NCBI RefSeq assembly: GCF_032884065.1
Contig: NC_088863.1
Coordinates: 62,953,604 to 63,017,603 of the forward strand
Reading direction: 5' to 3'
Length of the DNA stretch: 64,000 bases
DNA from: Artemia franciscana
Taxonomy: Eukaryota; Arthropoda; Branchiopoda; Anostraca; Artemiidae
Positions 1-10,627 of the stretch are shown here, one piece after another. The first letter of the stretch is position 1, and each line of letters opens with the position of its first letter. The notes below the pieces were generated by a model that worked only from the letters and a program-made list of their open reading frames with translations, was not told the origin of the DNA and did not search any database. The translations under genes were made by a program, and so were the position numbers.

Positions 1-2894
1 ATGTACATGACTTGTTAGATAGTTGTGGGTGTCCAATGAAGCTATATTTAATTTTGCTAGTGATGTACATAACTTGTTAGATAGCATGCTCACTATAGAT
101 TACTTTTCTGTTTCTTTTTTTTCTTCAACCAAAGTTTTTTTTATTATTATATCTCAATTTTAAGGCTTCAGTGTTCTGGTAAGTCAGTGCTTGGAATTAA
201 CACTGTTAATGGTGAAAATTTTCTGATGTGTTTTCTTACTTTAAAGTCTATATTTTCTTACTGACTTATGGGTTAGGATTCATGAATTTCTAAATATAAG
301 TGATTACCCAGAGAAGCCTTGGTCTAAATTGCCTTTTAAATTTTCTTTCGCTTGCCATATTGACTAATTTTAATTCTTATCCATCTTATTTATGTATATA
401 ATTGTTGTAATTAGGATTAAGGGCAATATTTCTGTCAATAAGTTAACTTAATATTTTAGTTTACTTTGGTTACATCTTGTTTTGATTATCAAAACAAATT
501 GGCATGTAATTTTGTTTTTTTTTTTTCAGAATTGTGCTTCACGAAAAAGAAAAAAAAATAAGCTTTTTTCTCTTTCTTTACTACTGAATAATTCTGATCC
601 TAAAGTGGCCTTCACCCTCCGTGTTTAATTTTCTATTCTAAGTGGTTAAATTGCGTACCACTAATAATAACATTTTACCCTCAACCAAGTCCTTTTTTCA
701 CAAGTCAGACATAAAGATCATTTAAAGTATCATGGCGTTCTAAGCAAAAATTATCAATTTTATTGTCAAAATTTTCTAAACGTTCATCCACATTTTCTGT
801 TTGTTGATATTAAGTTGAACTTTCCCCTAGACAAAATCATCTTATGGAACATAAAAATCTAAGTAGAGCTTGAATCTACTTGGAACTGCCACAGAGCTTA
901 AAGAGCAAAAATTTGCGCAGTAAGATTATAAAACGTAACACAAAGTCTTAATTTGGGCTAGTGTGAATAGTTTTACGTTTTATTGGGAATGAAATAATAT
1001 AACTCAATCATGTTTCAAGCTTGTTTTATCTTTTGTTTCAAGCACCATCTCTTATAATTATTACTATTATTATTGTTCTTATGAAGTATATGGTTTTATT
1101 CTAGTTAGTTGTTTCCAAGGTTGACGGGAACCATGGCGTGCGATTCCTGGTTTTGTGCATCGTTGTAAAATTCGTGTATTTTTGGTCTGGCCTATGTCCC
1201 CTTTGGCCCATGCTCTCGGCCGCCTTGGCTGCTTCCAATTTTGTATTAGTTGTGCCACATTTTGCTATTCCTGCCTTATAGTTGATCTTTCCCCTGTTCC
1301 GTCCAAGTGTGAGCCTTCTATTGCAAGTATCCTCTTCTTCTTTTGTTTAATAAATTTTATGAAAAATCGTGTTGTTGTTTTTTTATTATTAAATAATGTT
1401 GCAGTTGGCCTTTCTTTTGATTATCTCAACTTGACCCAGTGTTAGAGGTTTGCTTTCGTCTGTTCAGTTTCTTATCTTTGGAAAATTTACTGGGAGCTTT
1501 TTTGGTCCCATGTTACCTTAATACTCTTTTTGCTTTAATAACAGTCGCTGGCGCCTTGTTTAACCGAAAGATTAAGACCGTTAGCATAAAGCACAGAAAA
1601 AAAGAAACTATGACGTCTGCTATCAACTGATTTTAATAGATTTAGATCACAAAGGAGGATACCCTTGGATCTCTTAGGATAATTCTCGAGAAGCAAATGT
1701 GTTCTGACAGCTGATTCCAGGCCAAAATCCAAATTATCAATTATCTATCTGTCGATAATCTCCCCATCAATTATTGTTAACTACAAAGGTTAGAAGTACT
1801 TACTCAAGATTTATACGTTAAGTGAAAGAATTGTGCTTTAAGCGGTTGGTTATAATAACATTCCGAAGTTAATTTTCTCTTCAGCATGGAAAAACAGTAC
1901 TACATAGAAAACATTCGAGTACACTAGAAGTACAAACACTTATCTGTAAAAATAAATGAATAGGGTCAATAACGGAGGAGGGTGCAATCTGGATAGAAAT
2001 ACCGTCAACATCTTGGCTATTATATCACTTCAGTTTCTTAGTTGCTTTAACTACAGAAGAAAGAGATATAAGAATACAAAACTGTTGACATAGTGGCATG
2101 TCGAAAATAGCACAAAGGAGTATACAAATAAAGCCTTTTCCAGCCTCAACTTCCCACTTTTTACATTAAAGTTTGACTTTTTATCCTAATTCTACAAGAA
2201 CAACTGCTCAACCACAGGGGCCGTAAATTCGGAAAAAGATGTAGTTTTTTGAAGTTCTGTAAACCTGGTATAAACAGTGAAGGTTGATGATTAGGCAGCC
2301 ACCCTTCATATGGGACGTAACTTATATTTGTCTTAAGTTTTGATGTTGCTATATACTTTTATTTGAAGAAAACTCGTATTGCTGTATTTAGCGCTGAAAA
2401 GAGTAGCTTAGTGGCTGAAGTAAAGCACTAAATTGAATTTGTTTGACAATAAGTGTTTAATACTGCGTCGACCCTTGGTAGATTTAGCGTTATCTTATAG
2501 CTGCGTTGCGGCTAAACTCGGTTTCAGGAGGAGTTTAATAATTTGGGGCTAGATCATCCCTCTGGTTGACTCGGTTTTATTTAAAAGCCTCTCTTTTTCG
2601 TCTGTTCTTTGATGGTGTAAATTTAAAATAAATGCAAGGGGAATCAGTTAATGGATCAGAGACTAGAGAATGGGGTCCTCTACTAAAAGCTATTGGAACT
2701 GCTCCTAGGGGCTGTTTATATTCCATTGATGTGCGGAAATTTAGCTACTTGTGTATCCTTCAGAGAATCAATAAACTTAAATTTTGCCCCAATTCTTTAA
2801 GAATGACCCCTGAATCATAAAGGCAGTAGAATAAATAGTTGAAATTAATAAAATTACTTTAGCGTAAGGAATGAGGTATTAGGAGGAGGTGACA
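1..2894. other. AT-rich DNA without a supported gene
   Basis: No reading frame here shows a recognisable domain, and the longest are short and of low complexity. The first 82 bases hold a 22-base near-direct repeat (1-22 and 61-82). A donor-like CTG|GTAAGT near 178 and a polypyrimidine tract ending in CAG near 528 could bound an intron, but no coding sequence flanks them. It may be intronic or intergenic. Confidence 0.5.
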
Positions 2895-3318
2895 CTATCA
2901 TATGCGTAATAATTTCTGTTCATTTTAAGTTTAAAGCTGCTCCTTACTTTCAGTCGAAGAAACTTTTTCATCTTTATTTTTTCATTGCTCTTTAAAAAAA
3001 TGCTAAGAAATCCTGCGGCCCCTTCATGGAAATTCTCTTCCCCATAACAAATTCCTCCATGGAAAACTCCCCTCAGCAAAAAATCCCCCTCAGAGTGTCG
3101 GTACACTTCCCAATAATCATTATTATGTGTAAACGCTGGTCAAAGTTTGTGACTTGAAGCCCCTCCCATGGGGACTGTGGGGGAGTAAGTCGTCCCCAAA
3201 GACATAGTTTTTAGGCTTTTTTGACTATACTAAATAAAATGGTTATCTCAGAATTTTGAAAAAATGAGTGTGGGAGGGGGCCTAGGTGCCCTCCAATTTT
3301 TGGGTCACTTAAAATATT
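2895..3318. repeat. Probable dispersed repeat next to the PLE
   Basis: This stretch abruptly becomes GC-richer, with clusters such as CCCCTCCCATGGGGACTGTG, and ends in an imperfect 22-base palindrome at 3273-3294 centred on CCTAGG. It stops where PLE-related sequence starts. No second copy occurs in the window, so the repeat call is an impression from composition and structure. Confidence 0.3.
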
Positions 3319-3329
3319 AATACTTATTT

Positions 3330-3850
3330 GAGATTAATTTCGATTGATTCTCGAACCACCTGTTCATTCCCCAAATCATTACTGATGAGTGAAGATTTTT
3401 CAAAAAGTATCGTGTGGGACGGATTATTAAATATATGCCAACCTAAAGCAGATTCAAAGGAGTTGTTGGAAGTATTTGAAATTAATTCCTTGTCTATGTC
3501 TTTTTTATGCTGTTGTAACCGTTTTTCTAGATTCTGATGGGTCCTGCTGACATAGTATTTTCCACAATCACAGGGTATTTGATAGACCCCTCTTTGTCGA
3601 GTAACTGGGGTCTTATCTTTACAGGAATTTAAGAAATTAATGATTTTAAGATTATTAGTAAAAACTACGTACAGATTATTTTTTGTGAAAATATTTTTTT
3701 CAAAAGTTTATTTATGCATTTATATACGAATCGGAGCAAATATTCAGGGCACGATCATTGAGGGAAGTTACAACTGCTCTTTTAACTTGCGGGGGGTGAT
3801 TTGAATTAAAGTGAAGATATCCATTGTTTTGTGTTGCCTTTCGATACATA
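3330..3850 (-). pseudogene. PLE RT end plus GIY-YIG endonuclease fragment
   Basis: Reading leftwards, 3850-3712 encodes the conserved tail of a Penelope reverse transcriptase (YRKATQNNGYLHFNSNHPP, then a conserved RALNIC box). After a stop and about 20 bases, 3690-3330 encodes the GIY-YIG nuclease domain (GVYQIPCDCGKYYV, then an NLEKRLQQHKKDID helix). In this family the nuclease nicks target DNA and the RT primes there. The linker normally between the two domains is missing here and lies on the opposite strand just to the right. It is a pseudogene fragment. Confidence 0.65.
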
Positions 3851-3852
3851 GT

Positions 3853-4490
3853 AATGAAGAAATAAACTTTATCAGAGATATTCTTTTTGGTAATGGATAC
3901 CCCCTTCCTTTTGTCAATAAAATAATTAATCATAGAATAAAAAGACATTCTTGTAAAATCGAAGAAGATATTTCACAATCTGAGGCTACTGATAAGCCCT
4001 CAAATATTGTCATATGTTCCGTATATCCCAAAAATCACAAAAAAACTAAAAAAAATATAATCTGTACGTAGTTTTTACTAATAATTTTAAAATCATTAAT
4101 TTCTTAAATTCCGTTAAAGTAAAGACCCCAGCTACTTGCCAAAGAGGGGTCTATCAAATACCCTGTGATTGTGGAAAATACTTTGTCGGCAGGACCCCTC
4201 AGAATCTAGAAAAACGGTTACAACAGCATAAAAAAGACATAGACAAGGAATTAATTTCAAATAGTTCCAACAACTCCTTTGATTCTGCTTTAGGTTGGCA
4301 TGTATTTAATAATCCGTCCCACACGATACTTTTTGAAAAATCTTCACTCATCAATAATGATTTGGGGATATAACAGGTGGTTCGAGAATCAATCGAAATT
4401 AATCTCAAAATAAGTAATAATATTTCTTTGAATAAGGACTTGGGGGAATACTCACTAATTTCTTTATGCTCAAATTTAATTCAAATGATC
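3853..4490 (+). pseudogene. PLE linker plus GIY-YIG endonuclease fragment
   Basis: 3853-4071 reads NEEINFIRDILFGNGYP and onward, the linker that normally follows the RALNIC box of Penelope RTs. In another frame, 4045-4372 encodes NLYVVFTNN and then the endonuclease core GVYQIPCDCGKYFVGRT, ending at a TAA (4370-4372). The tail after the stop continues to about 4490 and is shared with PLE copy 2. The frame change and stop mark it as non-functional. The 3811-3948 part overlaps antisense with the minus-strand frame, and only one strand is meaningful on each side of about 3852. Confidence 0.6.
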
Positions 4491-4499
4491 TAACAAAAT

Positions 4500-4772
4500 A
4501 TTTTACTTAACCGATTTATAATAGTACTGAACCAGCTACGAAAAGGCCTTTGAGACGACTGCTAAAAAAGCAAGGTTGGCTCTGAGAAATTGCATTTAAT
4601 CACTTTGTTCTCTTAAGTTTGAATTAATTTATATTCTCGCTTCATTCTTTTTGTCAGTCCTAGTTGAACTTCGTTGAAGTAAGGATGCTATGGCTGTTTT
4701 TAAAAAAGTTTAAAAAAACATTATTTAGTTTTAATTCTCACAATTTAATGTAAGTTTATTTATATATACATA
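4500..4772. repeat. PLE non-coding flank, shared with 8162-8428
   Basis: This 270-bp segment beginning CCGATTTATAATAGTACTGA is repeated almost unchanged after PLE copy 2. It is therefore part of the PLE, probably its terminal or untranslated region. It ends directly at a Helitron CTAG terminus in both places. Confidence 0.6.
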
Positions 4773-7383
4773 CTAGCTGTATGGGAGGCGCTTCGCCCCC
4801 CCCCCCCGCGCGCGTAAGTCGGTACGCGCCTTTGTAGTTGTGTCCCTGTGTACCACCTATGAATATAGATAGATTTATATATGTGTTTTGAACTACGTAA
4901 AACTTACGAATATACAACATTCTTGGCTTTCACATTGTCTGTGCATATACAAACCTTATGTACTAATAATGACGTCATATGCAAACACTCTTTTTACAAG
5001 CAAACAAACATGCATACACACAACTCGTTTTTATATAGATAGATAGATACAATACAAATTAACTGCGTAAAACTTGCGAATATACAACATTCTTCACTGT
5101 CCAATTGTCGCTGCATATAAATAGATTGTCAGGTTTACTGACCCTCGAACATGCAACTTACAATTGTTCATGGGAAAAACAATCAGTATTAAGATCTATA
5201 CCACATTTTTCTAATGATTGACCTTGAGCTTTGTTGATGGTGATTGCAAATGCTAATCGAATTGGGAATTGCAATCTTTTAAATTGAAAAGGCAGATCCG
5301 TTGGTATCATGGGAATGCGAGGAATAAGAACAGCCTCACCCTCAAAAGGCCCTGTCAAGATTGTGGCCTCTATTACGTTTTCCATTGTTTTTTTTTACGG
5401 CAAGTCGGGTGCCATTGCAAAGCTTTGATGGGTTGATATTTCTTAACAGTATTATTGGTACGCCTATTTTTAGTTGTAGCACGTGTGGTGGAAACTCTGA
5501 AAGATCCACGGAATTTAAAAATTCAGATGGATGATTAACCGCCTCATTTGGTTCCAAAACTGTGTCGACTGACTTGTAAAGGACTGCCTGGTCTCGAATC
5601 TTGGTCAAAACAATATTGACGCAATAGTATCTTGAGCATATTCATGCATATGACGGGAACTGCCAGCATATGACGAAGGTAAAATCGTTAATCTTCCAAC
5701 GTTTGTGGTATTACTGTCATTTACTACTGCATCTCGCAAATGAATGTATTGTTCAGAGCGGAGCTTAGTCTGATTCAGACGGATATATAGCAAAAGTTCT
5801 GATTTTATTTTTGCATACATATCAACGACGTATTGGTGAAACAATTGACGGCATTTTAAAATATAATTGTCTTCATCCTGCCGAATCATTAGTCTATAGG
5901 AATAATAATGCATTGCACTGCATTTCTTATTCATTTCTTTGTTAGTGGCTGGATTCATCAATTTAATATGAAAGTGATAGCCGTCGGCTCCATCCCAAAA
6001 AATGATAGTATATTGTAGGGCATCGTAGCATCAGTGAGTTTCAGCAATTCTTACCAACTGAGCGTTTTGCTTATGAAGAATAATATCTCGAGGTAAAAAC
6101 TGATCACCGACCATAACGATTGCCACTTCGTCGATAGTTGGAGCATTGTATCAACGCACGAGTGGGCCAGGAGGCGTTTTGTCAGCGGAAATAACAATTT
6201 TATGCGTATCAGTAGGCATCAAATCGGTGGCTGTTTTGAACAGACGCACTAAATTATTATTTTCGTGGAAAAGATGTTGCAATTGGGAAACGATTGTCCT
6301 TTCAACGTTGGGAGAAATTTCGCAACGAGTATTCAATTCAAAATTTCTATCACTGATGAAGTACAATTGTAAAAATTTATGATTTTCGCCTGAGAATGGT
6401 AGAATGGACCCTGCTCTATGATAAATTTGCCCTTTTACTTTGAAAGTAGGCATAAATTGATCTTGATTTTCGATTTGGGCACCAAACGATGTCATTTGGA
6501 ACCATGAGTTATATTTTCTGATGTTTAATAAAAAAAACGCTTAGATTCTGACGTAGTTCCAGTAAGCAAAGTCTTCAATGGCTCTGGTGGTGCAGCCAGT
6601 AGAGGAAGTTTAACTTTCCCTGAGGCGCAACACATTCCCATTGTTTCACCATTAAATTTCAAGGCCTTGCAGTAGGGACAAATTTTAGACACAGTCCCGA
6701 TTTCAACACATCTACTATAATCATCGACTGGGCTGTACCTGAATACCATGCGATCATTTTCACGTTGCTCTTGTGATTCCTCGGCACGCTTTCTTTTGGC
6801 ATTATCTCTTGAAGCCGCAAGCCTGTTTTCACGTTGCTCTTGTGATTCCTCGACACGCCTTCTTTTTTCACTTTCTCATTTAGCAGCACATCTGGTTTCG
6901 CGTTGCTCTGGTAGTTCCTCGACACGCCTTCGTTGACGTAAATTGCACATTCCTAATCTAGCATTATCTCTTGAAGCCGCAAACCTGTTTTCACGTTGCT
7001 CTTGTGATTCCTCGACACGCCTTCTTTTTTTACTTTCTCTTTCAGCAGCAAGTCTGGTTTCGCGTTGCTCTGGAAGTTCCTCGACACACCTTCGTTGACG
7101 TAAATTGCACATTCCTAATCTGGCCCTTTCTCTTTGAACCGCAAGCCTGGTTTTGCTTTTTGGTAACATTCTATAACATTGACAGTTGGAGAAATCTCCA
7201 TGTGCCAAGCTTGCTAAAGCTCAACAATTTATAATAAACCTCAAAATTTTAAGTATCTTTTTTAAGGTTTTCAAATTACATTAATCTATTGTCAAAATAT
7301 TTCGAAATATTTATGCAATTCCCAGTTTTTACATTTAAACCCTCAACACAAAAATACATACAACTTATTTTTATATATATAGA
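4773..7383 (-). mobile_element. Helitron H1, internally deleted coding copy
   Basis: The 3' terminus is at the low-coordinate end: CTAG at 4773-4776 with a degraded GC hairpin and then the conserved GCGCGCGTAAGTC tract. The 5' TC end with TATATATAAAAATAAGTTG lies at 7383. Between them are a non-coding tail (4773-5100), the end of the helicase and the N-terminal half of the Helitron protein. The middle of the protein is deleted. The copy sits between the two PLE copies. Confidence 0.75.
5103..7208 (-). pseudogene. Helitron Rep/helicase relic (H1)
   Basis: Read from 7208 down, it starts MAHGDFSNCQCYRML and runs through STPR-like 23/31-residue Arg/Glu-rich repeats (to about 6740). The Cys motif CPYCKALKFNGE...CCASGK follows (6740-6530), then the Helitron N-terminal domain (6495-5625). 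It then jumps directly into the last third of the PIF1-like helicase (5625-5103), including [15 protein letters not shown]. The Rep catalytic region and the helicase ATP-binding motifs are absent. Frameshifts occur near 5390 (extra A in an A-run) and elsewhere. The deletion junction is at about 5620. Confidence 0.8.
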
Positions 7384-7440
7384 AGATATAATCTGGCGTA
7401 ACAGGCAAAGTGTAACAGACATAACCCACAGACAACCCAG
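7384..7440 (-). repeat. Helitron 5'-end leader remnant
   Basis: The segment AGATATAATCTGGCGTAACA plus the CAGACATAACCCACAGACAAC motif is an extra 5'-terminal leader. It is repeated at 14,087-14,140 and, inverted, near 25,700. It abuts PLE copy 2 without a clean terminus. Confidence 0.5.
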
Positions 7441-8428
7441 AGTAATATTATTACTTATTTGAGATTAATTTCGATTGATTCTCGAACCACCTGTTAAATC
7501 CCCAAATCATTACTGATGAGTAAGGATTTTTCAAAAAGTATCGTGTGGGACGGATTATTAAATATATGCCAACCTAAAGCAGAATCAAAGGAGTTGTTGG
7601 AACTGTTTGAAATTAATTCCTTGTCTATGTCTTTTTTATGCTGTTGTAACCGTTTTTCTAGATTCTGATGGGTCCTGCTGACATAGTATTTTCCACAATC
7701 ACAGGGTATTTGATAGACCCCTATTTGTCGAGTAACTGGGGTCTTATCTTTACAGGAATTTAAGAAATTAATGATTTTAAAATTATTAGTAAAAACTACG
7801 TACAGATTATTTTTTGTGCAAATATTTTTTTCACAAGTTTATTTATGCATTTATATACGAATCGGAGCAAATATTCAGGGCACGATCATTGAGGGAAGTT
7901 GCAACTGCTCTTTTAACTTGCGGGGGGTGATTTGAATTAAAGTGAAGATATCTATTGTTTTGTGTTGGCTTTCGATAGATAGTAATGAAGAAATAAACTT
8001 TATCAGAGATATTCTTTTTGGTAATGGATACCCCATTCCTTTTGTCAATAAAATAATTAATCATAGAATAAAAAGACATTCTTGTAAAATCGAAGAAGAT
8101 ATTTCACAATCTGAGGCTTTATGCTCAAATTTAATTAAAAATGATCTAACAAAACATTTTACTTAACCGATTTATAATAGTACTGAACCAGCTACGAAAA
8201 GGCCTTTGAGACGACTGCCAAAAAAGCAAGGTTGGCTCTAAGAAATTCCATTTAGTCACTTTGTTCTCTTTAGTTTGAATTAAATTATATTCTCACTTCA
8301 TTCTTTTTGTCAGTCGTAGTTGAACTTCGTTGAAGTAAGGATGCTAGGGCTGTTTTTAAAAAAGTTTTAAAAAACATTATTTAGTTTTAATTCTCACAAT
8401 TTAATGTAAGATTATTTATATATACATT
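7441..8428. mobile_element. Penelope-like element copy 2, internally inverted
   Basis: It has the same rearranged structure as copy 1. The minus strand carries GIY-YIG (about 7461-7790) and the RT end (7843-7985, YRKPTQNNRYLHF). The plus strand carries the NEEINFIRDILFGNGYP linker (about 7984-8166). The plus-strand GIY-YIG arm of copy 1 is missing: the frame passes from KIEEDISQSEA straight into LCSNLI, the tail seen near 4470 in copy 1. 8162-8428 is the shared non-coding flank. Confidence 0.7.
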
Positions 8429-8723
8429 CTAGTTGGTGGGGGCGCTTCGTGCCCCACCCCAAGCCCCCCCCGCGCGCGTAAGTCGTTACGCGCCATATTA
8501 GTTACGCGCCATTGTAGTTGAGTTCCTGTGTACTACCTATGAATATAGATAGATTTATATATGTGTTTTGAACTACGTAAAACTTGCGAATATACAACAT
8601 TCTTGGCTTTCCCATTGTCTGTGCATATACAAAGCCTTATGTACTAATAATGACGTCATATGCTACCGCTCTTTTTCAAGCAAATAAACATGCATACACA
8701 CAACTCGTTTTTATATAGATAGA
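8429..8723 (-). mobile_element. Helitron H2, short non-autonomous copy
   Basis: This is a 295-bp element with both ends visible. Its 3' CTAG (8429-8432) is preceded on the minus strand by the GGGGGCGC-type hairpin, that is, the inner of the two hairpins found in other copies. Its 5' TC at 8723 begins a TATATAAAAACGAGTTGTGTG leader that differs from the AAAATAAGTTGTCTGT leader of most copies. A TGACGTCA site lies at about 8651. There is no coding sequence. Confidence 0.75.
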
Positions 8724-8888
8724 CTAGCTGTTGGGGTGGCGCTTCGCGCCACCCCAACACCTAGTTGGTGGGGGCGCTTCGCGCCCCCCAAGCCCCCCCC
8801 GCGCGCGTAAGTCGTTACGCGCCATATTAGTTACGCGCCATTGTAGTTGTGTCCCTATGTCCCACCTGTGAATATAGATAGATATATA

Positions 8889-8982
<94 letters not shown>

Positions 8983-10627
8983 TTTAACTACGTAAAACTT
9001 GCGAATATACAACATTCTTTGCTGTCCCATTGTCTGTGCATATAAATAGATTTTCAGGTTTACCGACTCTTGAACATGCAACATATAATGGTCCATGGGA
9101 AAACAATCCGTATTCAGATCTATACCTCATGATTCTAATGATTGCCCTTGAGCTTTGTTGATGGTGATTGCTAATCGACCATTCCCTGAGTCGCCATCGT
9201 CATTTATATATCCCCCTGTGCACCCCGGCGTCCCCTTTGTAGTTATGTCCCTGTGTCCCGGTCGTCATTTATATTCCCTGTGTCCCGATCGTCATTTGTG
9301 TCCCGGTGTTCCAGTCTGTGATTTCTCTTTGAGTGTCCCGGGCGTCATTTATATTCCTTGTGTCCCGGTGTCCCGGTCGTCATTAATATCCCCCTGTGCC
9401 CCCCGGCGTCCCCATTGTAGTTGTGTCCCTGTGTCCCGGTCGTCATTTATATTCCCTGTGTCCCGGTCGTCATTTGTATCCCGGTGTCCCGGTCTGTATA
9501 TACATTCGTTTTTTAGTTTTGTTTTTCTCCTTTATTTTTTTCCTTTTTTCTTTTTTTTCTTTTTTAGTTTATTTAGATTTTTAGATTTAGTTTTTTTATT
9601 AGTTTTTAGTTTTTTTGTAGTTTTTACCATTTTTTTAGTTTTTTTAGTTTTTTTTTTACTTATGTCCTGGTCGTCATTTATACTCCCTGTGTCCCGGTCG
9701 TCATTTGTGTCTCGGTGCTTTGTTGATTGCTAATTTATATTATATTTATATTTATATTTTTTATATTTATTAATATTTTTTTAGTTTTCTTTTTCTCTTA
9801 TTTTTCAGTTTTTTCCTTTTTTTTTAGTTTTTTCTTTTTTAGTTTTTAGTTTTTTTTTGTTTTTTACCTTTTTTTAGTTTTTTTATTTTTTTTAGTTTTT
9901 TAACTTTTTTAGTTTTTTTATTAGTTTTTAGTTTTTTTTTAGTTTTTGCCTTTTTTTAGTTTTTTCAGTTTTTTTTTAGTTTTTAGTTTTTTACCTTTTT
10001 TTAGTTTTTTTTAGTTTTTTAGCTTTTTTAGTTTTTTTTTCTTTTTAGTTTTTTTTGTAGTTTTTACCTTTTTTAGTTTTTTTTCTTCTTTTGTATTAGT
10101 GTGAAATAATTCAGACGTCATATGCGGACAAACACGACGTCACTCGACAGACAGACAGACAGACATAACCCACAAACAACTTATTTTTATATATATTTAT
10201 TCATATGTTTTTAGTTTTCTTTTTCTCTTTTATTTTTCAGTTTTTTCCTTTTTTTTAGTTTTTTTCTTTTTTAGTTTTTAGTTTTTTTTAGTTTTTTACC
10301 TTTTTTTAGTTTTTTTTTTAGTTTTTTTAGTTTTTTAGCTTTTTTAGTTTTTTTATTAGTTTTTTTTTTTTTGTAGTTTTTGCCTTTTTTTATTTTTTTC
10401 AGTTTTTTTTTAGTTATTAGATTTTTACCTTTTTTTAGTTTTTTTTAGTTTTTTAGCTTTTTTAGTTTTTTTTCTTTTTAGTTTTTTTTTGTAGTTTTTA
10501 CCTTTTTTAGTTTTTTTCTTCTTTTGTATTAGTGTGAAATAATTCAGACGTCATATGCGAACAAACATGACGTCACCTGATCCATCCACAGATCCACACA
10601 CAGACAACTTATTTTTATATATATAGA
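8724..10627 (-). mobile_element. Helitron H3, non-autonomous with minisatellite and T-rich arrays
   Basis: CTAG (8724-8727) abuts the 5' TC of H2 exactly. In order follow two tandem hairpin-CTAG modules, the GCGCGCGTAAGTCGTTACGC tract, (TA)n at about 8880-8979, the last ~60 helicase codons (about 9180-8985, frameshifted), the GTCCCGGTCGTCATTT minisatellite (about 9180-9520), and TTTTTAG arrays (9500-10,540). There are two successive 5' ends, at about 10,197 and at 10,627, so the T-rich 5' module is duplicated. Confidence 0.75.

Larger units (their letters stand above)
3319..4500. mobile_element. Penelope-like element copy 1, internally inverted
   Basis: Sequence of one Penelope-like retroelement lies here in both orientations. 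On the minus strand are the end of the reverse-transcriptase core (about 3712-3850) and a GIY-YIG endonuclease domain (about 3330-3690). On the plus strand are the linker (about 3853-4030) and a second GIY-YIG domain (about 4045-4372). The two GIY-YIG segments form inverted arms of about 370 bp. The family is recognised from the RT-end motif YRKxTQNNxYLHFNSNHPP, the RALNIC box and the GVYQIPCDCGKYxV endonuclease core. No full RT is present, so this is a dead remnant. Confidence 0.7.

Noticed and set aside
1155-1630. Two short plus-strand frames near the start of the window
   Set aside because: Hydrophobic T-rich translations with no domain, no upstream support and no conserved copy.
3380-3420. 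CTGATGAG motif as a hammerhead ribozyme in the PLE
   Set aside because: It lies antisense to the GIY-YIG coding sequence, the other copies differ (TTGATGAG), and no GAAA-closed stem II follows at the right distance.
3855-3948. Minus-strand frame MSFYSMINYFIDKRKG
   Set aside because: This part is antisense to the PLE linker NEEINFIRDILFGNGYP. Only the portion left of about 3,850 is a genuine minus-strand coding remnant.
9180-9520. Possible CRISPR array
   Set aside because: The repeats are direct, unspaced or irregular minisatellite units inside a eukaryotic Helitron, with no unique spacers and no cas genes.
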